64,000 nucleotides of DNA from an uncultured bacterium (GCA_903826405.1 CAIKEH010000004.1:47530-111529); one strand, 5' to 3'; numbered from the stretch's first letter, positions 38,147-47,084 are shown. The notes: a model not told the origin generated them from the letters alone. Numbers and translations: made by a program.

Positions 38147-38803
38147 ATGAGTAAAAATATCCCCGTGGATCCATTGGTTGAAGACTATTTCCGTAAGGCC
38201 AAAAATTGGAAAGAGGAATTGTCGGCATTGAGGACTGTTCTTCTCGACACCCCATTGACAGAGGAATGGAAGTGGCGCGCACCTTGTTACACTTTCCAAG
38301 GCGGCAATGTGGTCATATTGCATCAATTCAAAGAAAATTGCGCATTGGGTTTTTTCAAAGGTGCCTTGTTGAAAGATGATAAAGACATCCTGATCAAGCC
38401 AGGGGAAAATACCCAGGCCGGACGCATGATCCGATTCACCAATCTGCAGGAGATCAAGAAACTGTCGCCTATTTTGAAGACATACGTGAAAGATGCCATC
38501 GAAGTGGAGAAGAATGGGATCAAGGCGGAATCCAAGGGCAATAAGGAACTCTTATTGCCTGGGGAATTACAAACGGAGATGGATGGGAACCCTGTATTGA
38601 AGGCATCATTTCAAGCATTGACACCCGGCAGGCAAAGGGCTTATGCCATGCATTTCACTGCAGCAAAACAACCCAGCACACGCGTGTCCAGGATCCAAAA
38701 ATGCATACCGCGCATTCTGGCGGGAAAGGGCTTGAATGATTGTATCTGCGGGCTTTCCCAAAAAATGCCTCAATGCGATGGCTCACACAAAAGTTTGGAA
38801 TAA
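38147..38803 (+). CDS. YdeI/DUF1801-type protein with C-terminal CDGSH iron-sulfur motif
   Basis: Starting at 38147 (218 residues) gives a family-like N-terminus (MSKNIPVDPLVEDYFRKAKNW); the track adds 45 residues that overlap the preceding gene. Residues of about 1-125 match the DUF1801/YdeI fold (WKWRAPCYTFQGGNVVILHQFKENCALGFFKGALLKD). Residues of about 140-185 are the OmdA-type helical tail (LQALTPGRQRAYAMHFTAAKQPSTRVSRIQKC...). The last 25 residues, CICGLSQKMPQCDGSH, fit the CDGSH consensus CxCx2(S/T)x3PxCDG(S/A/T)H exactly, so a [2Fe-2S] cluster bound by Cys3-His1 is predicted. A redox or iron-linked role is inferred from this motif. Confidence 0.85.
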   Translation: MSKNIPVDPLVEDYFRKAKNWKEELSALRTVLLDTPLTEEWKWRAPCYTFQGGNVVILHQFKENCALGFFKGALLKDDKDILIKPGENTQAGRMIRFTNLQEIKKLSPILKTYVKDAIEVEKNGIKAESKGNKELLLPGELQTEMDGNPVLKASFQALTPGRQRAYAMHFTAAKQPSTRVSRIQKCIPRILAGKGLNDCICGLSQKMPQCDGSHKSLE

Positions 38804-38856
38804 GCATTTGATCGAAAGAGAGACTTTAATCTCTCAGGATACTTGAGTTTTGTCAT

Positions 38857-39639
38857 TCATCTTTTTTGGTAAACCCGGACACGGTCCACAATGAAGACAT
38901 CGGGATAAGTGGTTTTTTCGAGATCCTGGGCATCGTGGGGGATCTCCATACTCAGGATCATATATTCCTGTATACGGGACACGCCTTCACGAACTTCATA
39001 GAATTTCAAACCATCAATATAAAACACATATTTCTCTGGTGTCCATTCTAGGCCGAATGTGTGGAATCCTTGACTTACGCCCTCAAGGTAACTCTGCATG
39101 CCGTGAGTGGTATGCTGGCTGGAACCGTAAGGTCCCCAATGAACATTGTGAGAAACGATGTCCGTGCCCAATTTCTTGAAAAATTCCATGATATCCACCT
39201 CTGCACCATGGATGTGAGGGTCATCGCCCTCGGACAATTTAGGAGATTGCAACCAGAATGCTCCCCAAACCCCCGGGGACCTCTGCAACTGTGCTCTACA
39301 TTCAAAATATCCATATTGGGGCATGTACAAGCCTTGCGTCCCTACCGCGCTGATCAATATGGAATCGCCTTTTTTCAAAGCATAAAGTTTCAATAGGCCG
39401 TCTTCTACTTTTATTGCTTCAGCTGATACATAGCCGAGCGCTCGTGGCCCAACGCCCCTGACCGCCCATTTTGAACCGTCCAATTCATTTCCTAAGAACT
39501 CATCCTCCCACACCATCTTGTAGCCGTGACGCGAGGGATTGAAGATCGATCTGGAGATGGGGCCTTGAGCAGGTCGCTGCGCAAGCGCCGTGTTGAGAAA
39601 GCAAGTGAATAGGAACAGTGGAATGAATGATCGGATCAT
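38857..39639 (-). CDS. Exported GH16-family glycoside hydrolase
   Basis: The 260-residue protein has a signal peptide ending near residue 20 (NTALAQ). The catalytic signature of GH16 is present as EVDIME (Glu147, Asp149, Glu152, pattern ExDxxE), after the typical WEDEFLGNELDGSKW start (about 44-57) and YGYFECRAQLQRSPGVWGAFWLQSP. GH16 enzymes cleave beta-1,3/1,4-glucans, laminarin, agar or carrageenan. Compact size and the standard length favour a single catalytic domain. It converges with the YdeI/CDGSH gene. Confidence 0.92.
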   Translation of the reverse strand: MIRSFIPLFLFTCFLNTALAQRPAQGPISRSIFNPSRHGYKMVWEDEFLGNELDGSKWAVRGVGPRALGYVSAEAIKVEDGLLKLYALKKGDSILISAVGTQGLYMPQYGYFECRAQLQRSPGVWGAFWLQSPKLSEGDDPHIHGAEVDIMEFFKKLGTDIVSHNVHWGPYGSSQHTTHGMQSYLEGVSQGFHTFGLEWTPEKYVFYIDGLKFYEVREGVSRIQEYMILSMEIPHDAQDLEKTTYPDVFIVDRVRVYQKR

Positions 39640-39745
39640 GTATGCTAAATGTATTCCTTTTCAACCGTTTTGTTCTTCCACAAGATGGCATTTCGAATCC
39701 ATTCATCACGATGATGATTCTTAAAAGTGGTGAATCATGGATGGC

Positions 39746-40558
39746 TCAGTTGTTTCGATCGTCGGAAAGGAATTGAGCGACCTTTGTATTGAAATCCTCC
39801 GCATGCTCTATGAGGGTGGCGTGTCCGGAATGAGGCAGCACCCAGAGATAAGCATGGGGGATATTCTGGAAGATCTTGACGGTGTGTTCTAGATTGATGG
39901 CGTCCCGGTCGCCAGAGATGATCAGCGACGGACATTTTATGGTATGTAAGGCATCCAGGGGAATGTTCGGCTGGGTCCAGTCGAGCATGAAATATTTCCA
40001 GCGTGCTTTTTCTTGTCCGGTTGCCCAACTGCGTCCTTTATTCTGTTCGTAATATTTCTTATCATTCAGCCAGCCTTCCGGATCCAGTGCAGTGGAATCG
40101 GGCCAGAGGTTGGCACCCGTGGATACAAGGCTGCGCACTTTCGAAGGGTGTCTTATCGCCAGCAACAGGGCGTTGATGCCACCATCGCTCCAGCCGATCA
40201 CATCGGCTGAGTCAATGTTCAGCTGATCTAGCAGCGCAGCAAAATCATCTGCCATCATCTCGAAACTCAGGGAGTCGCTGGCATCTATGGACTTCCCGTG
40301 TCCGCGACTGTCCACTGCGATGACCTGATGATCCTTTTCAAAATAGGGGATGGTCTTGGTGAAAGCGGACATGTTTCCACCGTTACCATGCGAGAGTAAT
40401 ATGGGCTTCCCCTTCCCATATATCTCCACATACAATTTGACGCCCCGCACATCATAATAATGTCCTGCGGCGGGATTATTGCCGTATGGGATCGCTGTGG
40501 GCTGAGCCATCGTGGCCAGACATATATTCAGGAAAAGCATGTGGAAGATGCACTTCAT
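39746..40558 (-). CDS. Exported alpha/beta hydrolase
   Basis: The 270-residue protein has a signal peptide (about residues 1-18, MAQPTA). The fold is clear: PILLSHGNGGNMSAF (oxyanion HGNGG), QVIAVDSRGHGKSID, nucleophile GWSDGG (Ser near 123), acid in ISGDRDAIN and catalytic His in LPHSGHATLIEHAEDF near 245. It belongs to the peroxidase/esterase-type group; no substrate is indicated. It starts 9 bases after the small ferredoxin-like gene's stop, so they form a two-gene operon. Confidence 0.9.
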   Translation of the reverse strand: MKCIFHMLFLNICLATMAQPTAIPYGNNPAAGHYYDVRGVKLYVEIYGKGKPILLSHGNGGNMSAFTKTIPYFEKDHQVIAVDSRGHGKSIDASDSLSFEMMADDFAALLDQLNIDSADVIGWSDGGINALLLAIRHPSKVRSLVSTGANLWPDSTALDPEGWLNDKKYYEQNKGRSWATGQEKARWKYFMLDWTQPNIPLDALHTIKCPSLIISGDRDAINLEHTVKIFQNIPHAYLWVLPHSGHATLIEHAEDFNTKVAQFLSDDRNN

Positions 40559-40567
40559 GAAAATAGT

Positions 40568-40834
40568 TTAACCCTGTTTGATCAAACCTAAATAGTCCAC
40601 AGATTTAAGATAGGGGTACAGGGGCAATGTTGCTACAAGCTCACGCGCTTTTGTTTCATCTAATTCCTTGAACAGGATCACTGCACCATTTCTGGTTTGA
40701 CGAAGATACAAGTCGTGTATGATCCCTTGTTTTGACCATTCAGCGACAGCCTCCCTTTCATGTTTCAATACTTCGGCCAGATCTTCTACACTGTACCCTT
40801 CCTTGATGGTCAAAATTGCAGCTGTGATGTTCAT
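40568..40834 (-). CDS. Small YciI/muconolactone-isomerase-like protein
   Basis: The ATG at 40834 (88 residues) is preferred because a promoter-like TTTG-N21-TATATTTG ends 15 bases upstream; the track start at 40972 would lie inside and beyond that promoter. The sequence (MNITAAILTIKEGYSVEDLAEVLKHEREAVAEWSKQGIIHDLY) looks like a ferredoxin-like alpha+beta barrel protein of the muconolactone isomerase/YciI sort. The family is assigned by shape rather than by a decisive motif. It leads the alpha/beta hydrolase at 39746. Confidence 0.65.
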   Translation of the reverse strand: MNITAAILTIKEGYSVEDLAEVLKHEREAVAEWSKQGIIHDLYLRQTRNGAVILFKELDETKARELVATLPLYPYLKSVDYLGLIKQG

Positions 40835-40849
40835 CTGTTGATATTTGAG

Positions 40850-40882
40850 CAAATATAACGTGCCTTGTGATATGTTTTCAAA
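40850..40882 (-). promoter_or_regulatory. Promoter of the YciI-like/hydrolase operon
   Basis: On the minus strand TTTG (40879-40882) and TATATTTG (40850-40857) match the Bacteroidota minus-33/minus-7 elements. The spacer is 21 bases, slightly above the usual 19. The start codon at 40834 is 15 bases downstream. Confidence 0.6.
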
Positions 40883-41119
40883 GCCGCGTTCGATCGAGTA
40901 AAATTGTTTTATGAATTTAACATCACGCGGGAGTATCCACCAATGAATATTGACGCTATCACCAGTGTTCAAATATGGAACTTGCTTCCACAGTTGAATA
41001 CAGCCTTCAAGAATCGGGTGAATCGGTGATCCTCTCCTTGAACCCCTGTTTGGAAATATAAACTTTCATGTATGGTAGAGGAAACGCATGGTGTTAAGTT
41101 GAAATAGCGGAGATTCGCC

Positions 41120-41749
41120 ATGATGAACTATCCCACAATTTTGATGGATGTATGGAACGGCATGAAACTTCAAGTGCCCGATCCGGAAAGGGTCAAGCCT
41201 ACCTATGAGCACTTACTTTCACTGGATGACACCACAACATTTCCCTTTTGGGCCAAAATCTGGCCTTCAGCTTTGGCCCTGACCTCTTTTCTGCAGGCAG
41301 AGCCGGAATGGATAGCCGGAAAGAGGGTGTTGGAGCTGGGAGCAGGGATAGGCTTACCTTCATTTTTTATCGCACGTCATGCGATGGAGGTCGTCATCAC
41401 CGATCATTCATCTGAAGCGATGGAACTTGCAAATACGAACATCCTTCAACTGGAACTCCGAAATACAAGGTCGATCATTTCAGATTGGAATGAACTGCCG
41501 GATCAGCTGATCGGGGAAACAGTATTGATGAGTGATGTCAATTATTCCCCCGATCAGTTCGGTTCATTGTTGGAAGTGATCAGTAGATTCCTGGGGAAAG
41601 GTGCTACACTGATCCTCGCCACTCCACAACGGCTTACTGCTACGCTGTTCGTGGAGGCACTCAATCCTCATATTCAAAGTGTCACCCAACAGACCATTTA
41701 TGTTCAGGGACAGACCACGGATATCAGTATACTCGTTTTATCCATATAA
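41120..41749 (+). CDS. METTL21-like class I methyltransferase
   Basis: The 209-residue cytosolic protein opens with TTFPFWAKIWPSALALTSFLQ, the W-x-x-S/A-x-x-L signature of the lysine-methyltransferase (METTL21/ETFB-KMT) group, followed by KRVLELGAGIGLPSFFIARHAMEVVITDHSSEAMELANTNI (SAM motifs I and II). VLMSDVNYSPDQF has the NY in the place of the DxxY of this family, where protein lysines are methylated. The protein substrate is unknown. It diverges from the YciI-like operon. Confidence 0.85.
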   Translation: MMNYPTILMDVWNGMKLQVPDPERVKPTYEHLLSLDDTTTFPFWAKIWPSALALTSFLQAEPEWIAGKRVLELGAGIGLPSFFIARHAMEVVITDHSSEAMELANTNILQLELRNTRSIISDWNELPDQLIGETVLMSDVNYSPDQFGSLLEVISRFLGKGATLILATPQRLTATLFVEALNPHIQSVTQQTIYVQGQTTDISILVLSI

Positions 41750-41767
41750 CTGCTTCATGGGCATTGA

Positions 41768-42586
41768 TCACTTCAACGCCTTAGCAAGCAGTTTGGAGAT
41801 CACCTCATAGCCATTATCGGATGGATGTAATCCATCGTAGGTCATCCGCATAGCCTCAACCGGATAGGGATATTCATCCACATCTGGATTGAAGGGTATA
41901 TTGATGTAGTCGGGATACGGGTAATTTTTGTACGTGCCATGAGCTGGCATTTTAAGTCTTTTGAAAGCAACGAGATTCTTGATGGACAAAGCACGCTGGT
42001 GGTAAAGGTCAATGACCTTGATTTTTTCGTGTTGTCCGATTTTCCTGATGGCATCTGCTACCTGTTCCAGTGACTGCCCATTTTTTTCCTTGTAGGATCC
42101 GTAGGCGTTGTTGTGGAAATCATTTACGTAGATGAAGTCGGCACGTTGCATGGGGGTGATCAGGATGATCTTAGCCTGACTGTTGAGACTTTTGAATTTG
42201 TCTATGATGATGCGAAATGCTCCATAGATGGTGCCGTATCCCGTGTTCTGTTCAAAGTCGGCGATGGTGCCAATGGGTTTGCCAGACCACCAGTCATTCG
42301 TGCCGAGGAAGACCGTATACATATCAGCAGGAGTCAACCCCAATGTCTCGATCTGTCGGGCTATCTCGACTGCGGTCCACCCATTGTGGCCTTGATTCAC
42401 ATAGCGGATTTCCGGTATTTCTTCCGTCACCCGGGTCATATAGCCTTTGGTGATCCGGTTACCAGTCTCGTCGACATGGTCGTTCAAGTAAGTGATCGAG
42501 TCGCCTAACGCGACCCATACTCTGTCTTTTTTCCCGAACCCCGAAGAGAGCAAGGTCAGTAAAAGGAGAAAAAAGAGTTTTTGCAT
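41768..42586 (-). CDS. Exported SGNH/GDSL hydrolase
   Basis: The 272-residue protein has a signal peptide of about 18 residues. SGNH blocks are present: block I WVALGDSITYLNDHVD (Ser near 31), block II VNQGHNGWTAVEI (Gly), block III TVFLGTNDWW (Asn) and block V YDGLHPSDNGYE (Asp, His near 257). Family enzymes deacetylate glycans or cleave lipid esters. No decisive substrate motif is seen. It converges with the METTL21-like gene (18 bases apart). Confidence 0.9.
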   Translation of the reverse strand: MQKLFFLLLLTLLSSGFGKKDRVWVALGDSITYLNDHVDETGNRITKGYMTRVTEEIPEIRYVNQGHNGWTAVEIARQIETLGLTPADMYTVFLGTNDWWSGKPIGTIADFEQNTGYGTIYGAFRIIIDKFKSLNSQAKIILITPMQRADFIYVNDFHNNAYGSYKEKNGQSLEQVADAIRKIGQHEKIKVIDLYHQRALSIKNLVAFKRLKMPAHGTYKNYPYPDYINIPFNPDVDEYPYPVEAMRMTYDGLHPSDNGYEVISKLLAKALK

Positions 42587-42809
42587 GAGGATAATTGTTA
42601 TATGAATGTAGGATTTATCCAGTGCTTTTAGGGTCTATTTTGAAACTTGATAGCGTGATGCGAAACTGGCGATTATATTTGCCGGGTCCGACTGATCATG
42701 ATGAACAAAAAATTCGAGTATAGCATTCCGCAATTTCTTTCAAGGCCTTGGTCAATGCATAGATACAACCCGGAAACCTCTATTCAACAAGTATAAAAAA
42801 AGATGAAGG

Positions 42810-43415
42810 ATGAAATCTAATTTGGAGCCGCTTGATCAAAAAATCATTGACGCAATGCAGTCCGGTAAGCCTTTTCGGCTGACAGACCCTTTTTTCGAGC
42901 CGGTCAATCCGTGGAAGGATAGAGCCATTGCTGCCATGGCGGAGATAAATGCTTCGACGACCACGGATGAGTTGCGTGAACGCCTGAGCGAGTTGACAGG
43001 GTCCGAGATCGACGCCACCACCACCATTTTCCCGCCTTTCCATATCAATTTTGGCCGTGCACTTAGGATCGGGAAAAACGTTTTCATCAATCATGCCTGT
43101 TCCTGTGTGGACCTGGGTGGGATAACGATAGAGGATAATGTGCTCATCGGTCCCAGGGTCAACCTGGTTTCGGAGAACCATCCTTTGAGTCCATCGGAAC
43201 GGGAATACCTCATCGGGAACCCGGTCGTCATCAAGAGAAATGCATGGATAGGTGCGGCAGCCACGATACTGCCAGGTATCACGGTGGGGGAGAATTCCAT
43301 AGTGGCTGCTGGCTCCGTGGTCACCAAGGATGTACCGCCAAATACCATCGTCGGTGGAGTGCCCGCCAGGATAATGAAAGAAATCGAAGGGAATGCGGTC
43401 ATAGGAACGGTTTAG
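42810..43415 (+). CDS. Sugar O-acetyltransferase (maltose/galactoside acetyltransferase-like)
   Basis: The 201-residue protein is a left-handed beta-helix (LbH) acyltransferase of the MAA/LacA/NodL type. An N-terminal helical region carries the family's SGKPFRLTDPFFEPVNPWKDRAIAAMAEIN, and the hexapeptide repeats run through ITIEDNVLIGPRVNLVSENHPLS (active-site His in ENHPL), NAWIGAAATILPGITVGENSIVAAGSVVTKDVPPNTIVGGVPARIM. The donor is acetyl-CoA and the acceptor a sugar hydroxyl. A TATATTTG box lies at 42674-42681, but without a well-spaced minus-33 element. Confidence 0.93.
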   Translation: MKSNLEPLDQKIIDAMQSGKPFRLTDPFFEPVNPWKDRAIAAMAEINASTTTDELRERLSELTGSEIDATTTIFPPFHINFGRALRIGKNVFINHACSCVDLGGITIEDNVLIGPRVNLVSENHPLSPSEREYLIGNPVVIKRNAWIGAAATILPGITVGENSIVAAGSVVTKDVPPNTIVGGVPARIMKEIEGNAVIGTV

Positions 43416-43629
43416 GTCCGGAACCGTTATGATTTGAAACGATTCCATGATCTCCATTCTTTCTGGGATCTTGCCCCTTTTTGATAGGACGAAAAATTAA
43501 TGGAAAGGGGTGATGGGAATTCTCTTCCAACATGGGTCTCGCAATCCGTATAGTTATGTGCTCTTCAGTTGAAATGGGGGGAAATGAGTTCATCAAATCA
43601 TTCAACTTTACATTAACAACCAAATCATC

Positions 43630-43962
43630 ATGATCCCTTTTCAGACCATAGATTGGACTTCGATCGAGAAAGTTGAACATAAGGGCGAGACCGGTATGTC
43701 TTTTTGGCAAACCATTCATTTCCCCGGACTCAGGCTCCGGTTAGTGGAATATTCAAAAGATTATCTGGCCGACCATTGGTGTCCATTAGGGCATATCGTA
43801 CATTGTTTAAGTGGCGAGTTCGTTTCCGAATTGAGTACTGGTGAGAAGATCAAGCTTTCCGAAAATGAAACTTATATAGTGTCCAATGGAGCTAGTTCAC
43901 ACCGTTCTCTATCGAGAGGTGGCACAAAGTTGCTTATTGTAGACGGGGATTTTTTGAAATGA
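43630..43962 (+). CDS. DHCW-motif cupin-fold protein
   Basis: The 110-residue protein is a small beta-barrel (cupin fold) with the family's DHWCPLGH segment (about residues 53-60), which carries the Asp-His-Cys-Trp set from which the group takes its name, and a later GASSHRSLSRGGTKLLIVDG strand pair. Function is unknown; the His-Cys pair may bind a metal. It stands alone between the acetyltransferase and a converging VOC gene. Confidence 0.85.
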   Translation: MIPFQTIDWTSIEKVEHKGETGMSFWQTIHFPGLRLRLVEYSKDYLADHWCPLGHIVHCLSGEFVSELSTGEKIKLSENETYIVSNGASSHRSLSRGGTKLLIVDGDFLK

Positions 43963-44094
43963 CATCCATGCACAATCTTCCAGACGATTCCCTTGGTTGG
44001 GTTGTTGGGAGTAGGGGGGCTCTAAGGAGGAATCGAAAATTTGAAAAACCAGCCGATCCACGAAAACTGAACCGAGATGCTGATTCGTTTCCGG

Positions 44095-44511
44095 TCATTT
44101 CTTTGCCTTGAGTTCCTTGAATTTATTGATGTCCAAATAGATCACGCCCCAGTTATGTCCATCCAAATCTTCAATGCACCTTACTTGCATGAAACCTTCA
44201 TCCAGCATGGGCAAAGGCTCCACTCCGCCCGCTTGCAAGCCATTTTCCACCATCTCGTTTACTTTTTCAACGCTTTCTACAGGAAGTGTAAAAGTTGAAG
44301 CAATATGAGTTTTGATATCCGGTATAGGTTTCTTATTGAAAGAACGGAAGAGGTCTTTTGACATAAGCATTACATAGATTTGGTCACTCCAAACCATGCA
44401 CTTTTGGTCTTCATCAGTGAAAAGGGGGTTGTTTGTGAATCCTAATTGAGCATAGAAATGCATTGATCTTTCCAGATCAGCGACTGGCAGGTTGATGAAA
44501 ATTTGTTTCAT
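44095..44511 (-). CDS. VOC-family (glyoxalase/bleomycin-resistance fold) protein
   Basis: The 138-residue protein has the paired beta-alpha-beta-beta-beta modules of the vicinal oxygen chelate fold: MKQIFINLPVADLERSMHFYAQLGFTNNP at the N-terminus and DLDGHNWGVIYLDI at the C-terminus, where GHNWG is the usual VOC C-terminal motif. The His at about residue 4 typical of metal-binding VOC enzymes is absent (Phe/Ile there), so metal-binding is doubtful. A second VOC protein lies at 54907. Confidence 0.88.
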   Translation of the reverse strand: MKQIFINLPVADLERSMHFYAQLGFTNNPLFTDEDQKCMVWSDQIYVMLMSKDLFRSFNKKPIPDIKTHIASTFTLPVESVEKVNEMVENGLQAGGVEPLPMLDEGFMQVRCIEDLDGHNWGVIYLDINKFKELKAKK

Positions 44512-45232
44512 GGATATTCAGTGACCTGAAATTAAATATAAAATTGACCGGAATTCATTGATAAACCAGAGAAGTTTGATTTACTGGTTGAGTTATTTTA
44601 TCCCTTGTTCCCAAAGACCTCCATACTTTCGGCCTGATCATCGACGTGGTGATCCATCTCAAAAGAGGCCACGAATGAAAACAGGTGTTTGATGTTTTTA
44701 TGAATCGACCCCCCCCATTTTTAATATCGGACTTATTTATCTAACTTCCTCAAGTGACGCCCTCAAGCCGCTTTTAAGGTGCTGCTGTGATTACAGAAAC
44801 CCGGGGTAGCCACACAGGACTCGCTTCATTTTTTTGATCAGTGTTGTAGGGATATTACATGCCAATGCGAAAGACGTACGAACGAGAAGCTTGCATTATC
44901 TTTATAATAGCTCAATATGAAGGCATTGGGACAAAAGGGATTCTTAAAACAGCGGACAGATCTGACATGGGTGGTGGTTATCCCATGACGAATGACAAGG
45001 ATCCCATCAGACACGCTCACCATGACCTTCTGCCAATGATGTTAAAAAAATATACAATGAACCATGTCTTTGGGACATTTTCATTAGTCCGTGAAAATGT
45101 TGCTAGAAATTCTGCTTTTCTTGCAGATAACCATGCGGCGAAAATTCAAAAGGAGTATCAAGTTCAAAGAATTTATGTACTTTAAGAATCCTGTCTTTGT
45201 GATTATTCACTGAATAGTAAAGCAATTTAAAT
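44512..45232. other. Mostly non-coding 720-base interval, AT-rich
   Basis: It contains a C8 tract near 44710 and the doubtful ORF listed separately (44859-45185). No RNA, terminator or repeat is recognised. Confidence 0.45.
44859..45185 (+). CDS. Doubtful hypothetical ORF upstream of the FAD oxidoreductase
   Basis: A 108-residue ORF without any recognised family (MPMRKTYEREACIIFIIAQY...). Codon third positions are mixed, and no ribosome-binding signal or conserved motif is visible. It is listed because nothing else explains the interval; it may be random. Confidence 0.2.
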   Translation: MPMRKTYEREACIIFIIAQYEGIGTKGILKTADRSDMGGGYPMTNDKDPIRHAHHDLLPMMLKKYTMNHVFGTFSLVRENVARNSAFLADNHAAKIQKEYQVQRIYVL

Positions 45233-46477
45233 TTGGTTATGAAGTCGAAAAAAATCGTACAGAAAAGGTATTTGCTTGAAACAGGTTCTAAAAAACTTTC
45301 AGATCTGGTCAACAGGCGGAAATTTTTGTATACTGTCGCGGCCTCATCGATGGCATTTTATGTATCTGGTTGCAGGGGTCGGTCGGCTGATGCCGCCCTG
45401 GAAGTACGTAAAATAATCCCTCCAAGGCTCGATACCGCTTACTTGGGCGAGAAAATACTATGTTACCGGCCTTTGCGGCGTGGAGTTCCCAATATGAGCA
45501 TTGTAACAGAGGGGAATACACTCTTCGCCCACAATTACGGCCATGGAGGAAGTGGGTGGACCCTGGCCCCCGGCTGCTCTAAATATGTGGTTGATCTGGT
45601 TGAGGCTTCTCCAAAAGTCAAGGGTATGGCCAAAGATGCTGAAGTAAGCGTTGTTGGCGGTGGTGTAATAGGGCTATTTACGACTTATGAATTAGTTAAG
45701 CGAGGCTATACGAACATTACGGTGTACGCCGATTCATTTGATAGATTGACTTCTCATAACGCAGGCGGCTTGTTGGCTCCTGTTTCGATGAGCAATAATC
45801 CGAAAATTCAGCCACTAATTGACCAAGTGGGTTTTGATGCGTACCGTTTTTATGCGTCCGTTGCTCAAGGTAAACAGGAAGATTTCCGATCTGGTGCTGT
45901 GATCGTGCCTGCTTATTTTGAAGATAGGGAGTCTTCCGGACTGGAACCTTACGTCGGCAAGGTTATGCAACCGGCAAAGGATGTCATGCTCGATTTTGGA
46001 AATGGAACCAAACGAAAAATGATCAGTTACGATGACGGCATTTTCATGGACACGGCCAAAATGATGCAAGGGCTGCATGATTTTCTTGGATCCAAAGTAA
46101 AATTTGTACAAAAGAAGATAGATAAGCTGACTGATATCTCTTCTCCACTTGTATTCAACTGCACTGGGCTTGGGTCCGCCAAACTCATGAACGATTCGGA
46201 TGTTGCTCCGGTACAAGGTCACCTCATCATGTTGCGCGATCAGATACCGGCGAATCTGCAGTCGATGATTCTGGTGTATTTCGCAAAGGGGAAAACCGCA
46301 TCAGGGCAGGAAGTCAAACGCTCTTTCTACATTTTCCCCAAACAGCTTTCTGGAAGTTCAGCGAACGATGTAGGGGTCATCGGAGGTACTTTCATAGAAG
46401 GAGGAACCCCAGACACCCCGAATATTGAAGAGTTTCAGATTCTTGTAGATAATGCTAAGAAATTCTATGGCATTTAA
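45233..46477 (+). CDS. Circularly permuted D-amino-acid-oxidase-like FAD oxidoreductase, Tat lipoprotein
   Basis: The 414-residue protein has a twin-Arg signal (NRRKFLYT, 28-35) and a lipobox-like VSGC (Cys47). In D-amino-acid oxidases the FAD-binding GxGxxG is N-terminal and the motif (H)NYGHGGxG is C-terminal. Here CYRPLRRGVPN and AHNYGHGGSGWTLAPG (about 77-114) come first, and the Rossmann fingerprint VSVVGGGVIGLFTTYELVKRG (138-158) follows, so the two halves are swapped. The usual HNAGG(L/M)xxP segment follows (SHNAGGLLAP), and the chain ends RGT...GTPDTPNIEEFQILVDNAKKFYGI in place of a C-terminal barrel. A periplasmic oxidation of a small amino compound is possible; the substrate is unknown. 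Confidence 0.82.
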   Translation: MVMKSKKIVQKRYLLETGSKKLSDLVNRRKFLYTVAASSMAFYVSGCRGRSADAALEVRKIIPPRLDTAYLGEKILCYRPLRRGVPNMSIVTEGNTLFAHNYGHGGSGWTLAPGCSKYVVDLVEASPKVKGMAKDAEVSVVGGGVIGLFTTYELVKRGYTNITVYADSFDRLTSHNAGGLLAPVSMSNNPKIQPLIDQVGFDAYRFYASVAQGKQEDFRSGAVIVPAYFEDRESSGLEPYVGKVMQPAKDVMLDFGNGTKRKMISYDDGIFMDTAKMMQGLHDFLGSKVKFVQKKIDKLTDISSPLVFNCTGLGSAKLMNDSDVAPVQGHLIMLRDQIPANLQSMILVYFAKGKTASGQEVKRSFYIFPKQLSGSSANDVGVIGGTFIEGGTPDTPNIEEFQILVDNAKKFYGI

Positions 46478-46745
46478 ACTAAATGGAATTAGCTTTTCAC
46501 ATTTTTGCTCTGATCAGATCTTCATGTAGTTGGCTCGCAGATATGAAGATTTTGGCCCTGACATGAATACGGACTAATGAATATCTTTCTATTCGGGAGA
46601 ATATGAAAAGGATTGTTTTATCCAAATACGGTCCGTATGCTATTTTATACGATCTAATGACGGTAAAAACTGGTAGAAACATTCTTGATTGAATATAAAC
46701 CCATGAGGCCCCATCGTGTTATTTTCGTTGAGCTGAAAAGGTTTC

Positions 46746-46988
46746 TTATTTATGATCCAAGGCTATCCCATATCCAAACATGGCAGCAACAAGGCCAAGG
46801 TGGCAAAGTAGGATCGTTTTTTGCCAAATGGGTCTGTCGTTCCATTTCTGTTCGGGATCAAAGGGGTCAAATGCCAAACCTATTCCCATTGATGCGGTTG
46901 CTTGCATATAGTCTTTGGTAAAAAAAGCCTGATAACATCCCAATAGGAGGAAGCCAATATATAAGATTTTTTGAAAGGGTGGTTTCAT
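46746..46988 (-). CDS. Small two-helix membrane protein, unknown function
   Basis: The 80-residue product has two hydrophobic helices (about 8-27 and 58-76) separated by a polar, aromatic loop ending FDPFDPEQKWNDRPIWQK. The loop is reminiscent of short conserved Bacteroidota hypothetical proteins, but I cannot name the family. It diverges from the VanZ gene. Confidence 0.5.
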   Translation of the reverse strand: MKPPFQKILYIGFLLLGCYQAFFTKDYMQATASMGIGLAFDPFDPEQKWNDRPIWQKTILLCHLGLVAAMFGYGIALDHK

Positions 46989-47069
46989 GATACCTGTGTT
47001 GGTGCAAATGAACCGATCAAGAGCTCATCTAATATAAATAAGGGATGAGGAGTTCAGATTTGTGGGGTA

Positions 47070-47084
47070 TTAACTTAAAGTTAA
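47070..47084. repeat. 15-base palindrome in the divergent promoter region
   Basis: ttaactt-a-aagttaa is a perfect inverted repeat with 7-bp arms, located between two divergent genes (46988 minus and 47258 plus). It resembles a short operator, but no regulator is adjacent. Confidence 0.4.
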
